A DNA stretch of 64,000 bases from Candidatus Azophilus lithoversatilis (lineage in GTDB: Bacteria; Pseudomonadota; Gammaproteobacteria; Pseudomonadales; Azotimanducaceae): positions 53,069-117,068 of the forward strand of contig JAQAJJ010000009.1 in NCBI GenBank assembly GCA_028278675.1, read 5' to 3'. The notes under the pieces were generated by a model. That model did no database searches. It was not told where the DNA came from and saw only the letters and a list, made by a program, of their open reading frames with translations. Below are positions 25,244-34,799 of this stretch, in pieces. The position numbers and the translations under genes were made by a program. Within the stretch, counting starts at the first letter, position 1. Every line of letters starts with the position of its first letter.

Positions 25244-26212
25244 CTAATCCACCGCCAGCAGCGCATCAACGAAGGCGTCAGCCTCAAAGGGCTTGAGGTC
25301 GTCCAAGCCTTCGCCGATGCCGATGAAATACACGGGCTTGGGCGCTCCGGCGCTGCGCAACTGCTCGGCAATGGCAAAAATCACCCCGGCCTTGGCACTG
25401 CCATCGAGCTTGGTGATGATGAATCCGGTCACCCCGGCGGCGGCATCAAACTCCGCAACCTGGCCGAGGGCGTTCTGGCCAACAACCGCATCAAGCACCA
25501 GCAGCACCTGCTGCGGCGCCCCCGCCTCCAACCGCTGCACCACGCGGCGGATCTTGGCGAGCTCCGCCATCAGGTTGGCCTTGGCCTGCAGGCGTCCGGC
25601 GGTATCCGCCAGCACTACGTCGTAACCGCGCGCCTTGGCGGCTTCAACGGCGTCATAGACCACCGAAGCGCTGTCCGAGCCTTGCGGCTGGGCGACGACC
25701 GCCACGCCATTGCGCTCGCCCCAGACCCTCAGCTGCTCGACCGCGGCGGCACGGAAGGTGTCGCCCGCCGCCATAACGACGCTCAGGCCCTGATCCTGAA
25801 TCCGCTTGGCCAGTTTGCCCATCGTGGTGGTCTTGCCAGCGCCATTGACGCCAACCATGAAGATCACGAACGGGCGCTCAGCGCTGACCTCGAACGGGGC
25901 CTGCAGCGGGCGAAGCTGCTCCTTGAGCAGTTCCGATAGGGCTTCGCGGAGCGCCTCGGTGTCGGCCAACTGCCTGCGCCGCACCCGGGCGGTCAGCGCT
26001 GCCATGATGCGTCCGGTAGCCTCCATGCCCACATCGGTCATGAGCAGCGCCGCCTCAAGCTCCTCGAGAACCTCCGCATCAACTTCGCGTTTGCCGAGCA
26101 GCAGGTCGCCGAGGCCTTCGGCAAGCCGGCCCCGGGTCTTGCCGAGGCCCGCCTTGAGCCGCCGCCACAGGCTTGGCTGACCGTCCGGCTCACGCGCTGC
26201 TGCGTTGCTCAT
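25244..26212 (-). CDS. ftsY: Signal recognition particle receptor FtsY
   Basis: SRP-receptor GTPase that docks ribosome-SRP complexes at the membrane. The helical N domain (EVLEELEAALLMTDVG) is followed by the G domain: MVGVNGAGKTTTMGKLA (G1), DTFRAAAVEQL, VVLADTAGRLQ (G3), ITKLDGSAKAG (G4) and YFIGIGEGLDDL. I use the start MSNAAAREPD at 26212 (322 residues), since the longer frame would run into the divergent rsmD start. The acidic A domain is short. Confidence 0.95.
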   Translation of the reverse strand: MSNAAAREPDGQPSLWRRLKAGLGKTRGRLAEGLGDLLLGKREVDAEVLEELEAALLMTDVGMEATGRIMAALTARVRRRQLADTEALREALSELLKEQLRPLQAPFEVSAERPFVIFMVGVNGAGKTTTMGKLAKRIQDQGLSVVMAAGDTFRAAAVEQLRVWGERNGVAVVAQPQGSDSASVVYDAVEAAKARGYDVVLADTAGRLQAKANLMAELAKIRRVVQRLEAGAPQQVLLVLDAVVGQNALGQVAEFDAAAGVTGFIITKLDGSAKAGVIFAIAEQLRSAGAPKPVYFIGIGEGLDDLKPFEADAFVDALLAVD

Positions 26213-26267
26213 TCCCGCTCCGGTGAGATAGGGTTGGTTGCCACGAACGCTCGCGCCAGATCGTTTC

Positions 26268-26846
26268 ATGACAAGGAATCAGGTTCGCATTATCGGCGGT
26301 CTTTGGAAAGGGCGAAAGCTCCGCTTTGCCGCCGGCGCCAGCCTGCGTCCCACCCCTTCCAGAGTGCGGGAAACGCTGTTCAACTGGCTTGGCCCGAGCA
26401 TCGAGGGCAGTGATTGCCTGGACCTGTTCGCCGGCAGCGGCGCACTCGGCTTCGAAGCGCTCTCCCGGGGCGCCCGCAGCCTGACCTCGGTGGAAAAAGA
26501 CCGCCGCGCCGCCGAGTCACTGCGCGGCAACGGCGCTCAATTGGGGACCGCGCGGCTCGCCGTGCGCAAGCAGGGCGTCTTGGCGTTTCTCCGCCAGGCG
26601 GCCCGTGACGGGGTCTTGGTCAACGGCGAGCCGTTACGCAGTTGGGATTGCATCTTTCTCGACCCGCCGTTCGCTTCGGGGCTGCTGGCGAAGGTGCTGA
26701 CGCTGCTCGGCGAGGGGGAGATGCTCAAGCCCGATGGCCGAGTCTATTTTGAAGCCCGCCGCAACACACCGCTGGACTTGCCGGACTGGCGGATTGACCG
26801 TGAAGGCCGGGCTGGGGAAAGCCGCTTCGGGCTGCTGCGGCGCTGA
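26268..26846 (+). CDS. rsmD: 16S rRNA (guanine966-N2)-methyltransferase
   Basis: A 192-residue Rossmann methyltransferase acting on assembled 30S particles. VRIIGGLWKGRKL and PTPSRVRETLFNWL are signature N-terminal blocks. LDLFAGSGALGFEALSRGA is the SAM motif I, and CIFLDPPF the NPPY-like catalytic motif. Divergent from ftsY, an arrangement conserved in many gammaproteobacteria. Start taken as ATG 26268 (MTRNQVRI); ten more in-frame codons upstream are possible. Confidence 0.94.
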   Translation: MTRNQVRIIGGLWKGRKLRFAAGASLRPTPSRVRETLFNWLGPSIEGSDCLDLFAGSGALGFEALSRGARSLTSVEKDRRAAESLRGNGAQLGTARLAVRKQGVLAFLRQAARDGVLVNGEPLRSWDCIFLDPPFASGLLAKVLTLLGEGEMLKPDGRVYFEARRNTPLDLPDWRIDREGRAGESRFGLLRR

Positions 26847-27185
26847 CGCTCGGCTTGCAGGCGAGATGCCTTCGCTCCAGCAGGCTCCCCGGAGCGCGTC
26901 CCGCCCCCGATCTGAATCCGACCATGCCGAAAAAGTCAAACTGAGCCAGTGCTTGAGGCACAGCAATTTGAGGCACAGCAATTCTCATTTTGCCCTTCAG
27001 CTCTCTCAACAGGAGGGGCCTGCTGGTCGATTTCGCCCGGATTGAATCGGAAACGCGGGGTGCAATGCGCCTAGCGGGGAAGCGAGACGCTAAAGTGCGA
27101 ATTGCCGCTTGAGGCATGCCTTCCTTGCCTCGCCACACGGTCGTCGCTACCATCACCGCCTTTTTGCATGGGGGAAAGGCACACC
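26847..27185. other. Spacer between rsmD and coaD, no gene seen
   Basis: About 340 bp without a supportable gene. A short direct repeat GAGGCACAGCAATT occurs twice in tandem near 26953-26984. The final bases GGGGGAAAGG (from about 27170) are the ribosome-binding region of coaD. No terminator or hairpin of note. Confidence 0.5.
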
Positions 27186-27656
27186 ATGTCCATTGTCGTT
27201 TATCCCGGCTCCTTCAATCCGATCACCAATGGGCACACCGACTTGGTGCAGCGGGCGTTGAATCTGTTTGACCATGTGATTCTCGCCATCGGCACTTCGG
27301 CGCAGAAGGATCCGGAGGACTACCTCAGGGATCGAATCGCGCTGTGCCGCACCGTGCTCGCGGAGTTCGGCGGCCGGGTTTCGGTGGAGGGCTTCAACAC
27401 CCTGCTCGTTGACTACGTGCGCTCCCGCAACACCACCTTCATCCTGCGCGGCCTGCGCACGGTCACCGACTTCGATTACGAGTTTCAGATGGCGGAGATG
27501 AACCAGTCCCTGGATTCGGAGATCGAGTACGTCTTTCTGCCCACATCCAAGGAATGCTCGTTCATCTCCTCCACCCTGGTGCGGGAAATCGCCTCGCTCG
27601 GCGGCGACATCACCAATTTCGTGCACCCCGCCGTGCGCGAGGCCTTGGGGGGTTGA
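27186..27656 (+). CDS. coaD: Phosphopantetheine adenylyltransferase
   Basis: Fourth step of coenzyme A synthesis, making dephospho-CoA from 4'-phosphopantetheine and ATP. The 156 residues from ATG 27186 begin MSIVVYPGSFNPITNGHTDL, with the nucleotidyltransferase (H/T)xGH motif. RGLRTVTDFDYEFQMAEMN and the C-terminal SSTLVREIASLGGDI block complete the family pattern. The frame is open for 28 codons upstream but lacks similarity. Confidence 0.96.
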   Translation: MSIVVYPGSFNPITNGHTDLVQRALNLFDHVILAIGTSAQKDPEDYLRDRIALCRTVLAEFGGRVSVEGFNTLLVDYVRSRNTTFILRGLRTVTDFDYEFQMAEMNQSLDSEIEYVFLPTSKECSFISSTLVREIASLGGDITNFVHPAVREALGG

Positions 27657-27821
27657 ATTCCGCGCTGGTGTCCCCATCAAGAATAGGGGCTGGCGGTGAT
27701 CCCGGGTGGCTGCGGGGGTCTAACCTCAGGGCGGCAATGGGTGTAGAATGCCAGTTGGCCATTTGTTGGACCTGATTGATCAGACCTGCTCCGGGCGCCT
27801 GCGCCGGGGCGCGAGAAAGCG

Positions 27822-28721
27822 ATGTCGGAACGCGAAACCATGTCAACCAACGTACTTTCGCTGCAAAGCCTCTCCCCGGGAGCGGACTTGGACAGCTACG
27901 TGCAGACCATCAGCGTTTTTCCCATCCTCTCCCCGGAGGAGGAAAAGGCGTTGGCCGAGCGCTTCTACTACGACAAGGACCTCGAAGCCGCTCGCCAACT
28001 GGTGCTCTGCCATCTGCGCTTCGTGGTTCATCTGGCCCGCACCTACCAAGGGTACGGGCTGTCCCAAGCGGATCTGATCCAAGAGGGCAACGTAGGGTTG
28101 ATGAAGGCCGTCAAGCGGTTCAACCCGGAGGTGGGTGTGCGGCTGGTGTCCTTCGCCGTGCATTGGATCAAGGCCGAAATGCACGAGTACATCCTGCGCA
28201 ACTGGCGCATCGTCAAGGTGGCCACCACCAAGGCCCAACGCAAGCTGTTCTTCAACCTGCGCAGCGCCAAGAAGCGCCTGGCGTGGCTCAATCGCGCGGA
28301 AACCAAGGCGGTGGCCGATGAGCTGGGCGTGCCCGAGGCGGAGGTCTCGCGCATGGAAAGCCGGCTGGCGGCTGCGGATGTGGCCTTCGACGGCGTGGAT
28401 TCAGACGACGATGCCAGCGCCCCGGCCCACTATCTGCCAGCCAGCACCGCCGATCCGGCGGACCTGGTGGCCAGCGAGGATTGGCTGGACGTCTCCCGCG
28501 CACGGCTCGGCACCGCCATCGCCAGCTTGGACGAGCGCAGCCGGGACATCATCCGGGCGCGCTGGCTGGACGAGGACAAAACCACCCTCATGGTGTTGGC
28601 CGAGCGCTATGGCGTCTCCGCAGAGCGCATTCGCCAATTGGAGAAGAACGCCCTCAAGAAGCTGAAGGCCGCGGTGGCCATTGACGAGGCGCCGGGCGAG
28701 CGCGAACGGGCTGCCGCTTAG
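27822..28721 (+). CDS. rpoH: RNA polymerase sigma-32 (heat shock) factor
   Basis: A 299-residue sigma-70 family factor. Region 2 is seen in [30 protein letters not shown], with [24 protein letters not shown] as region 2.4. It is followed by the RpoH box ([13 protein letters not shown]), which distinguishes sigma-32 from RpoD and RpoS. Region 4 ends [19 protein letters not shown]. An in-frame ATG six codons in (27840) is an alternative start. TAGAAT near 27746 could be a vegetative -10. It is separated from ftsX, its usual neighbour. Confidence 0.95.
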   Translation: MSERETMSTNVLSLQSLSPGADLDSYVQTISVFPILSPEEEKALAERFYYDKDLEAARQLVLCHLRFVVHLARTYQGYGLSQADLIQEGNVGLMKAVKRFNPEVGVRLVSFAVHWIKAEMHEYILRNWRIVKVATTKAQRKLFFNLRSAKKRLAWLNRAETKAVADELGVPEAEVSRMESRLAAADVAFDGVDSDDDASAPAHYLPASTADPADLVASEDWLDVSRARLGTAIASLDERSRDIIRARWLDEDKTTLMVLAERYGVSAERIRQLEKNALKKLKAAVAIDEAPGERERAAA

Positions 28722-28776
28722 CCCGCAATCCCCATTTTCCGCGGCCTCGGCCGCGCAGTCGAAGCCTTCCGAGTCG

Positions 28777-29427
28777 ATGATGGCCGTGAACACGCGCACC
28801 TACCTGCGTCGGCGGGGCCGCATGACGCAAGGCCAGCGGCGGGCTCTCGAGGCGCTGGCCCCGCGCTACATTGTCGATCCCGAACCGAACGAGTGGCATC
28901 AAGTCTTTGGGCGCAGCGCTCCGCTCGGCGTCGAGATCGGCTTCGGCATGGGGCAAGCCACCTTGGACTGGGCCACGAGCCGACCGGATCTGAACATCGT
29001 CGGCATTGAGATCTACCGGCCCGGCATCGGCGCCTTGCTGGCTGGCATCGAACGTTTGGGCCTGGCCAATCTGCGCCTGCTCGAAGGGGATGCGGCGCTG
29101 CTGCTCGACAGCAAGTTTGCAGCGGACAGCCTCGATGAGGTGCGCATCCTGTTCCCGGATCCCTGGCCGAAGAAGCGCCACCACAAGCGCCGCCTGATCC
29201 AACCCGGCTTTGCCCGGCTGCTCGCCTCCCGGCTGCGTCCCGGCGGGCTGCTGCGACTGGCCACGGATTCAGCGGCGTACGCCGAGTGGATGGCGGATGC
29301 GCTAGCGGCGGAGCCGTCGCTGCGGGCGGGCGCGCCGCCCGGCGAACGGCCGACCACCCGCTTTGAGAACCGGGGCCGGCGCTTGGGCCACCGAATCCAC
29401 GATCTCGCCTATCAGAGGAAGAACTGA
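28777..29427 (+). CDS. trmB: tRNA (guanine46-N7)-methyltransferase
   Basis: A SAM-dependent methyltransferase of 216 residues. It begins with RTYLRRRGRMTQGQRRALE. The SAM motif is VEIGFGMGQATLDWA, and the diagnostic catalytic block ILFPDPWPKKRHHKRRL follows. TTRFENRGRRLGHRIHDLAY forms the C-terminal end. ATG 28777 is chosen because the more upstream frame overlaps rpoH and lacks similarity. Its last 16 nt overlap the convergent hemW 3' end. Confidence 0.95.
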   Translation: MMAVNTRTYLRRRGRMTQGQRRALEALAPRYIVDPEPNEWHQVFGRSAPLGVEIGFGMGQATLDWATSRPDLNIVGIEIYRPGIGALLAGIERLGLANLRLLEGDAALLLDSKFAADSLDEVRILFPDPWPKKRHHKRRLIQPGFARLLASRLRPGGLLRLATDSAAYAEWMADALAAEPSLRAGAPPGERPTTRFENRGRRLGHRIHDLAYQRKN

Positions 29428-30518
29428 ACGAGGCGGTCGAGGTGCCGAAGCCCGAACGGTGTGGCGCGAATTCGGCTCGGCTCCGTGAGGCCCATCGCTG
29501 TGGTGCGCTCCCAGGTCGGCGCAACGGATGACCAGGGCAGGCCGCAACGGTCGGTGAAGGTGCGCCGTTCGACGCCCTCCACCAAGCGCAGCGCGTTCAT
29601 CATGAATTCGCCCGGCAGTTCCCGGTTCGGCACCGGCGACTCGGACACCGCGCCGGGATCCTTGAGATACAAGCGCGGCTGCCGGGGCTTGCTGGTGCGG
29701 ACCACTTGGCCGGCGCGGCGGCGTTTCCCCGCGGCCCCGGCACCAATGCCCAGGTAATCGCCAAAGGTCCAGTACACCAGGTTGTGGCGGCACTCGGCAC
29801 CGGGCCGGGCATAGGCGGAAATCTCATAGCGTCGATAGCCCGCCTTCGCCAACAGGGCCCGGCCGGCCTCCTCCATGGCGGCAATGGCGCTCTCATCCGG
29901 CGTGGGGGGCGGATGGCGGGCGAAGGCGGTCTTCGGCTCAATGGTCAGTTGGTACCAGCTTAGATGGTCGGGTTCGAGGGCGACCGCCTGCTTGAGGTCG
30001 GCCAAGGCATCCTCCGCACGCTGCTCCGGCAGGCCGTACATCACATCGAGGTTGATGTTGTCGAAGCCACCGGCACGAGCCTCAGCGACGGCCCGCTCAA
30101 TCTCATCCGGCCCGTGGATCCGGCCCAAGCGGGCGAGCATGGCGCCGGAGAAGGACTGGGCGCCGATGGAGAGCCGGTTGATCCCCGCCTGCCGGTAAGC
30201 CCCGAACGCCCCGTGCTCCACCACCCCGGGGTTGGCCTCCAAGGTGATCTCGGCACCCTCCGCCAGCCTGGGCCGCAGCCGCTCCAGCAAGGCGCGGATG
30301 GCGGCGGCGGAAAACAGGCTCGGCGTGCCGCCGCCCAAGAAGGCCGTCGCAAAGCGCCCGTCCCCAGCATTGGCCTCAAAGTCGCCGATGAGCGCGGCAA
30401 GGTAGCCATTCTCGTCCAAATCGCCGTCCAAGGGATGGGAGTTGAAGTCGCAATAGGGGCACTTGCTAACGCACCAGGGAAAGTGGATGTACAGGCCGGG
30501 GCCCGGCAACGGATTCAC
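29412..30518 (-). CDS. hemW: Radical SAM heme chaperone HemW
   Basis: A 368-residue CPO-like radical SAM protein. YIHFPWCVSKCPYCDFNSH holds the CxxxCxxC [4Fe-4S] motif. TAFLGGGTPSLF, ANPGVVEHGAFGAYRQAGIN and LDVMYGLPEQ follow. HemW delivers heme to respiratory proteins rather than oxidising coproporphyrinogen; the missing fourth CPO Cys (CxxxCxxC only) fits this. Start overlaps the rdgB stop by 4 nt (ATGA). Last gene of the yggS-hemW run. Confidence 0.92.
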   Translation of the reverse strand: MNPLPGPGLYIHFPWCVSKCPYCDFNSHPLDGDLDENGYLAALIGDFEANAGDGRFATAFLGGGTPSLFSAAAIRALLERLRPRLAEGAEITLEANPGVVEHGAFGAYRQAGINRLSIGAQSFSGAMLARLGRIHGPDEIERAVAEARAGGFDNINLDVMYGLPEQRAEDALADLKQAVALEPDHLSWYQLTIEPKTAFARHPPPTPDESAIAAMEEAGRALLAKAGYRRYEISAYARPGAECRHNLVYWTFGDYLGIGAGAAGKRRRAGQVVRTSKPRQPRLYLKDPGAVSESPVPNRELPGEFMMNALRLVEGVERRTFTDRCGLPWSSVAPTWERTTAMGLTEPSRIRATPFGLRHLDRLVQFFL

Positions 30519-31135
30519 GTCGGGGCGCTGCGTTCACGCAACTGCCCAAGCAAGGCGGCAACCGCTTGGCCGCGATGGCTTAGGGCGTTTTTTTCCTCAG
30601 CGGCAAGCTCCGCCGAGGTGCGGCCCAGATGGGGTATCAGGAAGTGGGGGTCGTAGCCGAAGCCGCCGCCGCCCCTCGGCTGGTCGATGATCCGCCCCCG
30701 CCAGATTCCGGTGGCCAGCAGGGGAGCGGGATCCTCTTCGCGCTCGATGAAGACCAGGGCGCAGAAGAACCAGGCGGTGCGGTTCTCCAGGCCGGCGAGC
30801 GAGGCGATCAGTTTCCGATTGTTCTGCGCATCCGTGGCGTGGTTGCCGGCATAGCGCGCGGAACGCACTCCAGGCGCGCCGCCCAAGGCAGGCACCACCA
30901 AGCCCGAATCGTCGGCGATGGCGGGCAGCTTGGCGCTGCGGCTGGCGTGGCGGGCCTTTTGCAGGGCGTTTTCAATGAAGGTCACGCCGGTTTCGGGTGC
31001 CGCGGCGATGCCCAGACCACCTTGGGCCCTGAGCTGCAATCCGATGGGGGCAAGCAGCGCCGCCATCTCCCGCAGTTTGCCGGCATTGCCCGTCGCCAGC
31101 ACCGCCTGCGTGGCAAGCACCCTACTCTTCGACAT
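30515..31135 (-). CDS. rdgB: dITP/XTP pyrophosphatase (HAM1 family)
   Basis: House-cleaning NTPase that removes dITP and XTP. 206 residues with ATGNAGKLREM near the start, then ETGVTFIENALQKARHAS. DDSGLVVPALGGAPGVRSARYAG is the family core and GFGYDPHFLIPHLGRTSAEL the C-terminal block. It overlaps the upstream DUF4426 gene by 14 nt. Confidence 0.95.
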   Translation of the reverse strand: MSKSRVLATQAVLATGNAGKLREMAALLAPIGLQLRAQGGLGIAAAPETGVTFIENALQKARHASRSAKLPAIADDSGLVVPALGGAPGVRSARYAGNHATDAQNNRKLIASLAGLENRTAWFFCALVFIEREEDPAPLLATGIWRGRIIDQPRGGGGFGYDPHFLIPHLGRTSAELAAEEKNALSHRGQAVAALLGQLRERSAPT

Positions 31136-31550
31136 GGAGGCGCTGCTGGAAGTTCAGGTTGAAAGGCTCGCCATCCAAGGGGGTGAGGGTCAGCGAAAAG
31201 CGCAGCACTTCCTGATCCGCGTGACGGACTTCGGCGAGGTAGTACACCGCATCGCCCTCGCGCACCTCCTTGAACGTCAAGGGCGAGATTTGGCCCAGCA
31301 GATTCTTCGAGTGGCCGGCGATGGCGCAGGCGGCGCCCCTGCCCGCCGCATCCAACACTGAGATGTTGACGACGGCCAGACCGGGCCCCCGGCGCAAGCC
31401 GTATTGGTGGGCGATCTCGGATTGCACGAAGGTGCTCGGAAAAACGACGTAGTGCGCCTGGAAGTCACCGAACCGCCGCATCTGCTCGCCCACCCCGATG
31501 CCGGGCGCCAGCAGGGCCGCCAAGACCAGCACCCACTGGCCGGGCCTCAT
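31122..31550 (-). CDS. DUF4426 domain protein, exported
   Basis: A 142-residue protein starting at ATG 31550, which overlaps the metW stop by 4 nt. A signal peptide ([20 protein letters not shown]) is followed by FGDFQAHYVVFPSTFVQSEIA and the conserved YGLRRGPGLAVVNISV block. This family of unknown function sits between metW and rdgB in Pseudomonas as well. Probably periplasmic; function unknown. Confidence 0.85.
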   Translation of the reverse strand: MRPGQWVLVLAALLAPGIGVGEQMRRFGDFQAHYVVFPSTFVQSEIAHQYGLRRGPGLAVVNISVLDAAGRGAACAIAGHSKNLLGQISPLTFKEVREGDAVYYLAEVRHADQEVLRFSLTLTPLDGEPFNLNFQQRLHVEE

Positions 31551-32149
31551 GGGCGCTCGGGCCGGCCGAGGCGGTAAAAGGCAATGGCGCCGAAGAGGTT
31601 GGGCATCAAGCTCATCAACGGGTGGTTGCGATGATCGGCGCCGGCCACGAAGCGTTGGATGATGCGCAAGCCCTTGTCCCGCGCCAGCCGCTCGAAGTCC
31701 TTGACGGTGCACAGGTGAATGTTGGGCGTGTCGTGCCAATCGTGGGGCAGATGCCGGGCCATGGGCATGCGGCCCTTGAGGAACAGGTGCCAGCGGCTGC
31801 GCCAGTGGCCGAAGTTCGGGAAGGTGACGACGCACTCCTGGCCGATGCGCAGCATTTCATCCAGCATCCGCGCCGGCAGCCGGACCGATTGCAGGGTCTC
31901 GGTCATCACCACCATGTCGAAGCTGTCGTCGGGAAAGTTGGACAGACCCTGGTCCAAGTTCTGCTCTATGACGTTAACGCCCTTGCGCACGCAGATGGCA
32001 ATGTTGGCCGGATCCACGTCAAGGCCATAGCCGTTGACCTGCTTTTCCGCCTGCAGGCCGGCCAGCAACTCGCCTTCGCCGCAGCCGAGGTCGAGCACCC
32101 GGGCGCCCGGCTTGATGAGGTCGGCAATGATCTTAAGGTCAGGCCGCAT
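31547..32149 (-). CDS. metW: Methionine biosynthesis protein MetW
   Basis: A 200-residue class I methyltransferase-fold protein. [15 protein letters not shown] is motif I, LDVDPANI follows, and [13 protein letters not shown] forms the post-I region. The conserved [20 protein letters not shown] block is specific to MetW. It is required with MetX for homoserine acylation in Pseudomonas. Overlaps metX by 11 nt. Confidence 0.93.
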   Translation of the reverse strand: MRPDLKIIADLIKPGARVLDLGCGEGELLAGLQAEKQVNGYGLDVDPANIAICVRKGVNVIEQNLDQGLSNFPDDSFDMVVMTETLQSVRLPARMLDEMLRIGQECVVTFPNFGHWRSRWHLFLKGRMPMARHLPHDWHDTPNIHLCTVKDFERLARDKGLRIIQRFVAGADHRNHPLMSLMPNLFGAIAFYRLGRPERP

Positions 32150-33308
32150 CGGCGCTCCCCGCCTCGGCGGCGTCCGCCAACCGGTCCATGTAGCCCTTGA
32201 AGACGCTGATGTAGCGCGGCAGCGGCAGCAGGAAGGAATCGTGGCCGTGCTCGGAGTCGATGACGGCGCTGACCACGTTCTTGCGGGCCGCGATCAGCGC
32301 ATCGACGATCTCCTTGGACCGCGCTGCCGAAAAGCGCCAATCGGTGGAAAACGAGAGCACCAGAAAGTCGGATCGAGCCTGCTCAAGGGCAGCCACCAAA
32401 TCGCCGCCGCGTTCGCCGGCGGGATCAAAGAAATCAAGGGCCCGGGTCATGAGCAGGTAGGTGTTGGCGTCAAAGCGCTGGGAGAAGCTGCGGCCCTGGT
32501 GGCGCAAATAGCTTTGCACCTGAAACTCCACGTCGCGCGCCGCGCTTAGGTCGCCGGACTTCAGTTCGCGGCCAAACCGCTGCCCCATGCCGAAGTCGGA
32601 AAGGTAGGTGACGTGGCCGATCATGCGCGCCAGGCCAAGGCCCATTTCCGGGTTGGCGTTGGCCGAGCGGTAGTGCCCGTCCCGATATTGCGGATCCGAT
32701 GTGATGGCTTGGCGGGCGATTTCGTTGAAGGCGATGTTCTGCGCCGAGAGCTTGGCGGCGCTGGCGATCAGCGCCGCGGCGCCAACGCGCTCGGGCAGGT
32801 CGATGGCCCACTGCATGGCCTGCATGCCGCCGAGGCTGCCGCCCACCACGGCCGCGAACCGCTCGATGTCCAAGTGGTCGGCCAGCAAGGCTTGGCTGCG
32901 CACCCAGTCCTTCACCGTCACCGTCGGGAAGGCGGGGCCGAAAACCTCGCCCGTCGCCGGGTTCACCGTGGCGGGCCCGGTGCTGCCGTGGCAGCCGCCG
33001 AGATTGTTCGGTGAGACGACGAAGAAACGCTCGGTGTCCACCGCCTTGCCGGGACCGATGCAGGCGTCCCACCAGCCGGGTTTGGCGTCCTCCTCGGCAT
33101 GGTAGCCGGCGGCATGGTGGTTGCCGGAAAGCGCGTGGCAGATCAGCACCGCGTTGCTGCGGGCGGCGTTGAGTTGGCCGTAGGTCTCAAAGACCAGCTC
33201 GAAGCCGTCCAGCGACTCGCCGCATTGCAGCGCAAACTCGCCGGGGACATGAACGCGCTGCGGGGCGACGATGCCCACGCTGCCTTCGTGTGCGGGATGC
33301 TTGGCCAT
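32139..33308 (-). CDS. metX: Homoserine O-acyltransferase MetX
   Basis: First committed step of methionine synthesis. An alpha/beta-hydrolase of 389 residues with [12 protein letters not shown] and the nucleophile elbow [15 protein letters not shown] (Ser). The catalytic Asp lies in [11 protein letters not shown] and the His in [10 protein letters not shown]. In gammaproteobacteria MetX proteins paired with MetW may use succinyl-CoA rather than acetyl-CoA; sequence alone does not settle which here. Confidence 0.92.
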   Translation of the reverse strand: MAKHPAHEGSVGIVAPQRVHVPGEFALQCGESLDGFELVFETYGQLNAARSNAVLICHALSGNHHAAGYHAEEDAKPGWWDACIGPGKAVDTERFFVVSPNNLGGCHGSTGPATVNPATGEVFGPAFPTVTVKDWVRSQALLADHLDIERFAAVVGGSLGGMQAMQWAIDLPERVGAAALIASAAKLSAQNIAFNEIARQAITSDPQYRDGHYRSANANPEMGLGLARMIGHVTYLSDFGMGQRFGRELKSGDLSAARDVEFQVQSYLRHQGRSFSQRFDANTYLLMTRALDFFDPAGERGGDLVAALEQARSDFLVLSFSTDWRFSAARSKEIVDALIAARKNVVSAVIDSEHGHDSFLLPLPRYISVFKGYMDRLADAAEAGSADAA

Positions 33309-33333
33309 GCTGGGTGTGATGGTGGGGGATCAG

Positions 33334-33885
33334 CTAGAAAACGGCACCGAAGAGCTGCGGCAGGATGCGCTGCAGGATGCCGAGCAGCAGGATGACGAGG
33401 ATGGGTGAAAAGTCCAGCCCCCCCATCGGCGGAATGATGCGCCGGGCCGGCGCCAGGATCGGCTCGGTGACTTGGTGGAGCAACTGCAGCGCCGGATGGT
33501 GGCGCCCCTGGGCCAGGAAGCTGGCAATGATGATGATCAGGATGCTCCACCAGAAGAGGTCCAGGAAGCGCAGGAGGATGTGCAGCAGGCTGCCGGTGAT
33601 GAGTTGCAGCGGCCCGCCGCCCATCGCTCCGGTCAGCAGGCCGAGGATGAAGACCATCAACCCAGCGGTCACCCATGCACCCGCGAAGGCGGCGAGGTCC
33701 AGGTTTCGGTACGCGGGCAGCACGGCTCGCAGCGGCCGCAGGATCGGGTCCGTGGCCTTGACGATGCCTTGGGATATGGGGTTGTAGAAGTCCGCTCGGC
33801 AGGCCTGCAGCAGAAAGCGAGCCATGAAGCCGAAGCAGACAATCTCCAGCAGAAACTGAATCACGAAATAGAACACGTTGTTCAT
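33334..33885 (-). CDS. yggT: YggT family membrane protein
   Basis: A 183-residue protein with two YggT repeats. Each has a membrane helix pair and the motif YNPISQGIVKATDPILRPLR (first) or LLHQVTEPILAPARRIIPPM (second). YggT proteins are linked to osmotic or K+ homeostasis and cell-shape processes, without a settled function. It overlaps proC by 4 nt. Confidence 0.9.
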   Translation of the reverse strand: MNNVFYFVIQFLLEIVCFGFMARFLLQACRADFYNPISQGIVKATDPILRPLRAVLPAYRNLDLAAFAGAWVTAGLMVFILGLLTGAMGGGPLQLITGSLLHILLRFLDLFWWSILIIIIASFLAQGRHHPALQLLHQVTEPILAPARRIIPPMGGLDFSPILVILLLGILQRILPQLFGAVF

Positions 33886-34697
33886 GGTGCCTGGAACGCC
33901 TCCGCCAGTTCCCTGGACCGCCCGCAGGCGGCGCCAATGGCCTCCACCAAAGCCTGGTTCGCTTGGCGATGGTTGAGGGTGTTGAGCGCGGCCTCCGTGG
34001 TGCCGCCCGGTGAAGTCACCCGACGGCGCAGCTCGGCGGGCGACTCGGTGCCTTGCCGCGCCATGAGCGCCGCCCCCAAGGCGGTCTCAACGGTCAGGGT
34101 CGCCGCCAAGCTGCCGGTCAGCCCGAGCCCGCGGCCCGCCTCGATCATGGCCTCCATCAGATGGAAGAAATAGGCCGGACCGCTGCCGGAAACCGCGGTG
34201 ACCGCGTCGAGCAGCGCTTCGTCCTCGACCCAAACCGTTTTGCCGACAGCCGCCAGGATGCGCTCGGCGACGGCGCGTTGCCGGTCGCTGGCTGGGGCGT
34301 TGGCGCACAACACCGTAACCCCGGCGCGCAGCAGCGCCGGGGTGTTCGGCATGGTGCGCACGATCGGCTGGACAGCCGAGGTGGCGGCGGCGATGCCGGC
34401 GATGGGCACGCCGGCGCAGATCGACACCAGCAGCCTGTCGGCTGGCACCTGAAGGTCGTCAAGCACCGTCGGCAGCGCTTGCGGCTTCACCGCCAGCACC
34501 ACCACGTCAGCCCCGCCGACGGCGTCCTGATTGCGTTCAACGGCGTTGGCGCCGAGGCGGGCGACGGCCTCCCGGCATCCCGGATCCGGGTCGCTCGCCG
34601 CGAGGCGCCCGGCATCGTGGCCGGCATCGATCAGGCCGCGCAACAGGCACTGCGCCATGTTGCCGCCGCCGATGAAACTGATGTTTGGCTGGTTCAA
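33882..34697 (-). CDS. proC: Pyrroline-5-carboxylate reductase
   Basis: Last step of proline synthesis. ISFIGGGNMAQCLLRGLI is the dinucleotide motif. VVLAVKPQ, RTMPNTPALLRAGVTVL and AVSGSGPAYFFHLMEAMIEAG follow, then the C-terminal VTSPGGTTEAAL. I take the start as TTG at 34697 (LNQPNISF), which gives the usual ~271 residues. An ATG at 34748, with AAGGGC upstream, would add 17 residues. Confidence 0.93.
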   Translation of the reverse strand: MNQPNISFIGGGNMAQCLLRGLIDAGHDAGRLAASDPDPGCREAVARLGANAVERNQDAVGGADVVVLAVKPQALPTVLDDLQVPADRLLVSICAGVPIAGIAAATSAVQPIVRTMPNTPALLRAGVTVLCANAPASDRQRAVAERILAAVGKTVWVEDEALLDAVTAVSGSGPAYFFHLMEAMIEAGRGLGLTGSLAATLTVETALGAALMARQGTESPAELRRRVTSPGGTTEAALNTLNHRQANQALVEAIGAACGRSRELAEAFQAP

Positions 34698-34799
34698 GGT
34701 CTGCTTCCATTCCCGCCCGGTTGCTGCCGGGCTGTGGTTGGGAGACATTTTGCCCTTGTTCGCCCCTGAGGTTAAGCGGCATTTCACCGCAGCCACAGG

